64,000 nucleotides of DNA, taken from the NCBI RefSeq assembly GCF_019207085.1, contig NZ_JAATOM010000009.1, positions 62,001-126,000 of the forward strand, written 5' to 3'. The translations under genes were made by a program, and so were the position numbers. The notes beneath the pieces are model-generated. The model was given only the letters and a program-made list of their open reading frames with translations. It was not told the origin of the DNA and searched no databases. The first letter of the stretch is position 1. Each line of letters opens with the position of its first letter. This document shows positions 60,409 to 64,000 of this stretch, piece by piece. The DNA is from Variovorax sp. dw_308. Lineage in GTDB: Bacteria; Pseudomonadota; Gammaproteobacteria; Burkholderiales; Burkholderiaceae_C.

Positions 60409-61182
60409 GTGAAAATCCGCCGCTTGCAATTCGCTCCGATCTCCGACCCCCATTTCTATGCCGCCGCCGTGCCGGCCGTGTTGTTGCTCGGCATCAGCAA
60501 GAGCGGCTTCGGCGCCGGCTTCGGCTCGCTGGCCGTGCCGATGATGGCGCTGGCCGTCACGGTCCCTGAAGCCGCTGCGATCCTGATGCCGGTGCTGCTG
60601 CTGATGGACCTGCTGGGCATCGCCGCGTTTCGGCGCGACTTCGACCGGCAACTGCTCGGCTTCCTGATCCCGTTCGGGCTGGTCGGCACCGTGATCGGCG
60701 CCATGCTGTTTCGCACGCTGACGCCGCACACGGTCGCGGGCATCGTCGGGCTGTTCACGTTGCTGTTCCTGGCGCAGCGGCTGTTGTTCCCGCCCACGGC
60801 CGACTCGGCGCCACCGTCCCGCCTGGCTGGCAGCGTGTTGACGACGATCTCGGGCTTCACCAGTTTCATCGCGCATGCGGGCGGGCCGCCGGTCAATGCG
60901 TATGTGATCCCGCTGCGGCTCAAGCCGGTGGAGTTCGCGGCGACGATGGCCTATTTCTTCTTCGTCGTGAACCTGAGCAAGTGGGTCCCCTACGCCTGGC
61001 TCGGGCTGCTCGACTGGCGCAATCTCGCGACCTCGCTGGTGCTTCTGCCGCTTGCGCCCTTTGGCGTGTGGGCAGGCGTGCGCATCGCGCGTCGCATCAG
61101 CGGGACCTGGTTCTATCGCATGCTGTACCTGGGCATGTTGTTGACCGGGCTCAAGCTGGTGTGGGACGGATTCATTGCCTGA
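60409..61182 (+). CDS. TSUP-family (TauE/SafE) sulfite or organosulfonate exporter
   Basis: 257-residue membrane protein with about eight helices. The two TSUP halves are seen: SKSGFGAGFGSLAVPMMALAVTVPEAAAILMPVLLLMDLLGIAAF and, in the second half, SGFTSFIAHAGGPPVNAYVIPLRLKPVEF. Members export sulfite, sulfoacetate or related anions; the substrate is not settled. The start is uncertain: GTG 60403 or 60409 gives a normal family length; an in-frame TTG at 60349 is also possible. It follows RtcB closely. Confidence 0.88.
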   Translation: MKIRRLQFAPISDPHFYAAAVPAVLLLGISKSGFGAGFGSLAVPMMALAVTVPEAAAILMPVLLLMDLLGIAAFRRDFDRQLLGFLIPFGLVGTVIGAMLFRTLTPHTVAGIVGLFTLLFLAQRLLFPPTADSAPPSRLAGSVLTTISGFTSFIAHAGGPPVNAYVIPLRLKPVEFAATMAYFFFVVNLSKWVPYAWLGLLDWRNLATSLVLLPLAPFGVWAGVRIARRISGTWFYRMLYLGMLLTGLKLVWDGFIA

Positions 61183-61209
61183 ACAATCACGAACAGACAG
61201 GGCCACGAC

Positions 61210-61977
61210 ATGACTATTTCCTCCAGCCGCCTCACCATCCTCACCGGCGCGTCGCGCGGCCTTGGCCGTGCCATGGCGCAACAACTGCTGCAACCGGGCG
61301 CGACGCTGGTCTGCATCTCGCGCCACACCGATGCCGCGCTCGCGGCAGCGGCGCAGGCCGCCGGCGTCGTGCTGGAGCAATGGCAGCAGGACCTGTGCAA
61401 TTCGGTCGTCGCCGCGGAACGGCTCGCCGCGTGGCTGCAGGCCATCGAGCCGTCGCGCTTCGAGCGCGCGACGCTCATCAACAACGCCGGCACCGTCGGT
61501 CACCCACGCCCGCTGGCCGAAAGCGTGATTGCCGAACTGGCGCAGGCATTGCGCGTCGGCCTGGGTGCGCCGGTGATGCTGACGAGCGCCTTCCTGAGTG
61601 CGACGCGCGACTGGCCGGGCCGGCGTGAAGTGCTCAACATCTCCTCGGGCCTGGGCCGCAATGCGATGGCCAGCCAGGCGCCTTACTGCGCGGCCAAGGC
61701 AGGCATGGACCACTTCTCGCGCGCGGTGGCGCTGGAGGAGGCGGCCCGGCCGAACGGCGCGCGCATCGTGTCGCTGGCGCCGGGCGTGATCGACACCGAC
61801 ATGCAGGTGACGCTGCGCAGCACCGGCGCCGACGAGTTCCCGGACCGCGAGCGCTTCGTGCAACTGAAGGCGCAGGGCCTGCTGGATTCGCCCGAAGTCG
61901 CTGCGGCGAAAGTGCTGGGCTACCTGGATCGGCCCGACTTCGGGAGCAAGCCGGTGGCTGATGTGCGGGACGCCTGA
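61210..61977 (+). CDS. Short-chain dehydrogenase/reductase (benzil/sepiapterin reductase-like)
   Basis: 255-residue SDR: TGASRGLGRAMAQQL cofactor motif, LINNAGTVGHPRPL, catalytic LNISSGLGRNAMASQAPYCAAKAGMDHF (Ser, Tyr, Lys), APGVIDTDM. It resembles sepiapterin/benzil-reductase-like SDRs that use NADPH. Substrate unknown. It follows the exporter by 27 bases and is probably cotranscribed. Confidence 0.93.
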   Translation: MTISSSRLTILTGASRGLGRAMAQQLLQPGATLVCISRHTDAALAAAAQAAGVVLEQWQQDLCNSVVAAERLAAWLQAIEPSRFERATLINNAGTVGHPRPLAESVIAELAQALRVGLGAPVMLTSAFLSATRDWPGRREVLNISSGLGRNAMASQAPYCAAKAGMDHFSRAVALEEAARPNGARIVSLAPGVIDTDMQVTLRSTGADEFPDRERFVQLKAQGLLDSPEVAAAKVLGYLDRPDFGSKPVADVRDA

Positions 61978-61984
61978 TCGCGCA

Positions 61985-62452
61985 TCACAGGTAAACCTTC
62001 TGCAGCAGTTTGATGAGCGTCTCCCGCTCCCGCGCCGTGAGCTTGGCGCTCGCATCCAGCTCCAGCTGCGTCACGGTCTGTTCGGCCTCGCGCACCAGCT
62101 TCTTGCCGGCGGCGGTCAGGTGCAGGCCCACGGCGCGGCCGTCGGTGGGATGGGGGCGGCGCTCGATGAGGCCGCGGCTGTCCATCGCGGCCACCAGGCT
62201 CACCAGGTTGGGCGGCAGGATGTCGAGCGTGGCGCAGAGCTGGCGCGAGGTGGCGCCGGGGTTGTGCGCGAGCAATGACAGCACCGAGAAATCGACCTGC
62301 TTGAGCCCGTACACGGCCATGCGCTCGGCGAACACGGAACTGATGACGCTCCACGCGCGGCGGGTGTTGTAGCCCACCAGCGATTCAAGGACGCGCGTGT
62401 CGAGCGATGCGGATTCGGAGGAGGAAGAAGAGGGCGTGCGGGCAGTCGGCAT
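61985..62452 (-). CDS. MarR-family transcriptional regulator
   Basis: 155-residue regulator: winged HTH in YGLKQVDFSVLSLLAHNPGATSRQLCATLDILPPNLVSLVAAMDSRGLIERRPHPTDGRAVGLHLTAAGKKLVREAEQ. MarR proteins sense aromatic or lipophilic compounds. It is upstream of the acyl-CoA dehydrogenase gene at 62498 on the opposite side of a short spacer, in the same orientation, and is a probable regulator of aromatic or fatty-acid metabolism. Confidence 0.94.
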   Translation of the reverse strand: MPTARTPSSSSSESASLDTRVLESLVGYNTRRAWSVISSVFAERMAVYGLKQVDFSVLSLLAHNPGATSRQLCATLDILPPNLVSLVAAMDSRGLIERRPHPTDGRAVGLHLTAAGKKLVREAEQTVTQLELDASAKLTARERETLIKLLQKVYL

Positions 62453-62497
62453 GGTGGCGCGAGCGTAACTTAAGGAGACCCTGGCGCTGTCGCAGCG

Positions 62498-64000
62498 TCA
62501 CGTCGCGGGCTGCATCGTCACCGCTTCGCAGGCCCGCTTGACCATGCCGAGCCGCATGTCGAACTCCGGCAATGCGTGGCGGCGGAACGCCGCGGCCGGC
62601 GCCGACCAGCGCGAAGCGTCTGGCTCGCCCGACGCGGCCACGTCGATGCGCGCCCAGGCCCATGCCATCAGCGTGAGCATCACCACGCGCAGGTAGTCGT
62701 CGGCGACTTCATACGGCAACGCGGGGTCGGCGTGCGAGGCCATCGCCACCGTGGTCGTGAGGTAGCGCAGCTGCGCCAGTCGGCGCTGCGCGTCCGCGTC
62801 GGTGTCGCGTGAAGCTTCCAGTTCGTCGCGCAGTTCGACGAGCAGCTTGCCCATGCCGGCACCGCCATCGGGCAGCACCTTGCGCACCAGCAGGTCGATG
62901 GCCTGGATCTCGTTGGTGCCCTCGTAGATCATCGACACGCGCGCGTCGCGCACGATCTGCTCGATGCCCCATTCGCGCACGTAGCCGTGGCCGCCGAACA
63001 CCTGCAGGCATTCGCTCGCGCCCTGGAAGCCCTGCTGCGTGCAGGCCGCCTTCAGCACCGGCGTGATGAGCGAACACCAGCGCTGCGCACGCTCGCGCGA
63101 AACCTTGTCCGCATCGTGCCTCGCCACGTCGAGCATCAGGGCGGTGCGATAGGCCAGCACGCGCGCGCCATCGATCCAGCCGCGCTGCGTGTCGAGAATG
63201 CGGCGCATGGCGGGATGCTCGACGATCAGGTCGGCCGCATCGTTCGGACCGCGGCTGGCCGGCACTTGTGGCGCGCGCATCTGGCGTCGTTCGCGCGCAT
63301 AGGCATCGGCCTTCTGCCATGCCGCATCGAGCAGGCCGATGCCCTGCAGCGCGACCAGCAGGCGCGCCGAATTCATCATCACGAACATGGCCTGCAGCCC
63401 GCGGTTCGGCTCGCCGATGAGCCATCCCGTGGTGTCCTCGAAACGCATCTGGCAGGTGGGGCTGCCGTGCAGGCCCATCTTCTCCTCGATGCGTTCGCAG
63501 TGGACCGCGTTGCGCGCGCCGTCCGGCAGCAGCTTGGGCGCGAGCACCAGCGACAGGCCCTTGGGTCCTGCCGGCGCATCTGGCAGGCGGCAGAGCACCA
63601 GGTGCACGATGTTGTCGCTCAGGTCGTGCTCGCCGCCGGAGATGAAGATCTTGTTGCCGCTCACGCGGTAGGTGCCATCGGGCTGGGGCGTGGCGCGCGT
63701 GCGCACCTGGCCGAGGTCGCTGCCGGCATGGGCTTCCGTGAGGCACATGGTCGCGAGCCATGCGCCGCTGGCGAGCTTCGGGAGGTAGCGCTGCTTCAGG
63801 TCTTCGTCGCCGTGGTGCTTGAGGCATTCGTAGGCGCCGTGCAGCAGGCCGGGCGCCATGTTGAAGCCCTGGTTCGACGCGCTGAGCCATTCCGACACGA
63901 TGGCCGACAGCAGCGCGGGCAGGCCCTGCCCGCCGTCTTCCGGCGCGGCGGACAACGCGGGCCAGCCGGCTTGCCACAGCGCGCGATAGGCCTCGCGAAA
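62498..64000 (-). CDS. Acyl-CoA dehydrogenase (N-terminus beyond the window)
   Basis: The visible 500 residues are the C-terminal majority of a large acyl-CoA dehydrogenase with the C-terminal extension of the FadE5/DUF-containing type (about 600 residues in full). Blocks: ATMCLTEAHAGSDLGQVRTRA, YRVSGNKIFISGGEHD, GLHGSPTCQMRFEDTTGWLIG, QVFGGHGYVREWGIEQIVRDARVSMIYEGTNEIQAIDLLVRKVL and a helical tail. Catalytic Glu is in the YEGTNEIQ block. The 5' end lies past position 64000. It follows a MarR gene that it may be controlled by. Confidence 0.94.
   Translation of the reverse strand, partial: FREAYRALWQAGWPALSAAPEDGGQGLPALLSAIVSEWLSASNQGFNMAPGLLHGAYECLKHHGDEDLKQRYLPKLASGAWLATMCLTEAHAGSDLGQVRTRATPQPDGTYRVSGNKIFISGGEHDLSDNIVHLVLCRLPDAPAGPKGLSLVLAPKLLPDGARNAVHCERIEEKMGLHGSPTCQMRFEDTTGWLIGEPNRGLQAMFVMMNSARLLVALQGIGLLDAAWQKADAYARERRQMRAPQVPASRGPNDAADLIVEHPAMRRILDTQRGWIDGARVLAYRTALMLDVARHDADKVSRERAQRWCSLITPVLKAACTQQGFQGASECLQVFGGHGYVREWGIEQIVRDARVSMIYEGTNEIQAIDLLVRKVLPDGGAGMGKLLVELRDELEASRDTDADAQRRLAQLRYLTTTVAMASHADPALPYEVADDYLRVVMLTLMAWAWARIDVAASGEPDASRWSAPAAAFRRHALPEFDMRLGMVKRACEAVTMQPAT

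Noticed and set aside
58138..62055. 1305-residue frame opposite Crp, RtcB, exporter and SDR genes
   Set aside because: Covers four good genes on the plus strand; no protein-like features of its own.
1..64000. CRISPR arrays, prophage or insertion-sequence transposase genes
   Set aside because: No evenly spaced direct repeats with unique spacers and no transposase, integrase or phage structural protein could be recognised in any frame, even around the low-GC island.

Overview
The window is GC-rich DNA from a beta-proteobacterium, most likely the Variovorax/Comamonadaceae group of Burkholderiales. This is inferred from the gene content: Bug/TctC-type solute receptors, a protocatechuate branch of the beta-ketoadipate pathway split over two sites, a DUF1841 protein, a TamA-TamB pair, many IclR/AraC/LysR/GntR catabolic regulators, and several families of short interspersed inverted repeats. 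No ribosomal RNA, prophage, transposase or CRISPR array was seen. One tRNA (Arg, anticodon CCT) is present.

Layout. 0-10 kb: the start of a GMC oxidoreductase (cut by the window edge) divergent from an AraC-type regulator; a two-component system whose kinase carries a periplasmic ABC-receptor-like sensor; an IclR regulator divergent from an acyl-CoA carboxylase carboxyltransferase plus acyl-CoA dehydrogenase pair, facing a short-chain dehydrogenase. 10-25 kb: a membrane protein, tRNA-Arg, a DUF1989 protein / GntR regulator / BMP-type receptor cluster, the TamB and TamA genes for outer-membrane protein assembly, a 2OG-Fe(II) oxygenase, a MoxR / GNAT / VWA(CoxE-like) trio, and a cytochrome c4. 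25-34 kb: pcaHG with divergent pcaQ; a fused Baeyer-Villiger monooxygenase-esterase divergent from a flavin halogenase-like protein; a UbiE-like methyltransferase. 34-43.6 kb: a LacI regulator and an operon with an IlvD/EDD sugar-acid dehydratase, three Bug receptors, an RraA-family protein and a 2-hydroxyacid dehydrogenase, then an M20 peptidase. 43.7-45.2 kb: a cytochrome P450.

45.2-50.7 kb is the most unusual part. It has lower GC and holds a tight three-gene operon: a 402-residue protein resembling subunit A of alpha-xenorhabdolysin-type pore-forming toxins, an unrecognised 799-residue protein with a beta-rich N-terminus, a helical core with a hydrophobic centre and a beta-rich C-terminus, and a secreted 418-residue protein ending in a ricin-like (QxW) domain. 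It looks like an acquired, possibly three-part, pore-forming toxin system.

51-54.6 kb: the second pca cluster (IclR-type PcaR regulator divergent from pcaI-pcaJ-pcaF), with a clear PcaR-like operator. 54.6-64 kb: a membrane protein, an APC-family amino acid permease, a small exported protein, a Crp/Fnr regulator, RtcB, a TauE/SafE exporter, a short-chain dehydrogenase, a MarR regulator and an acyl-CoA dehydrogenase cut by the window end.

Together the catabolic genes funnel protocatechuate to succinyl-CoA and acetyl-CoA (pcaHG, then pcaIJ and pcaF; pcaB, C and D are not in the window). They also handle a sugar acid or hydroxy acid under LacI control, and oxidise or carboxylate acyl-CoAs. Regulator-operator pairs could be read directly for the LacI operon, the pca genes and the first IclR gene.
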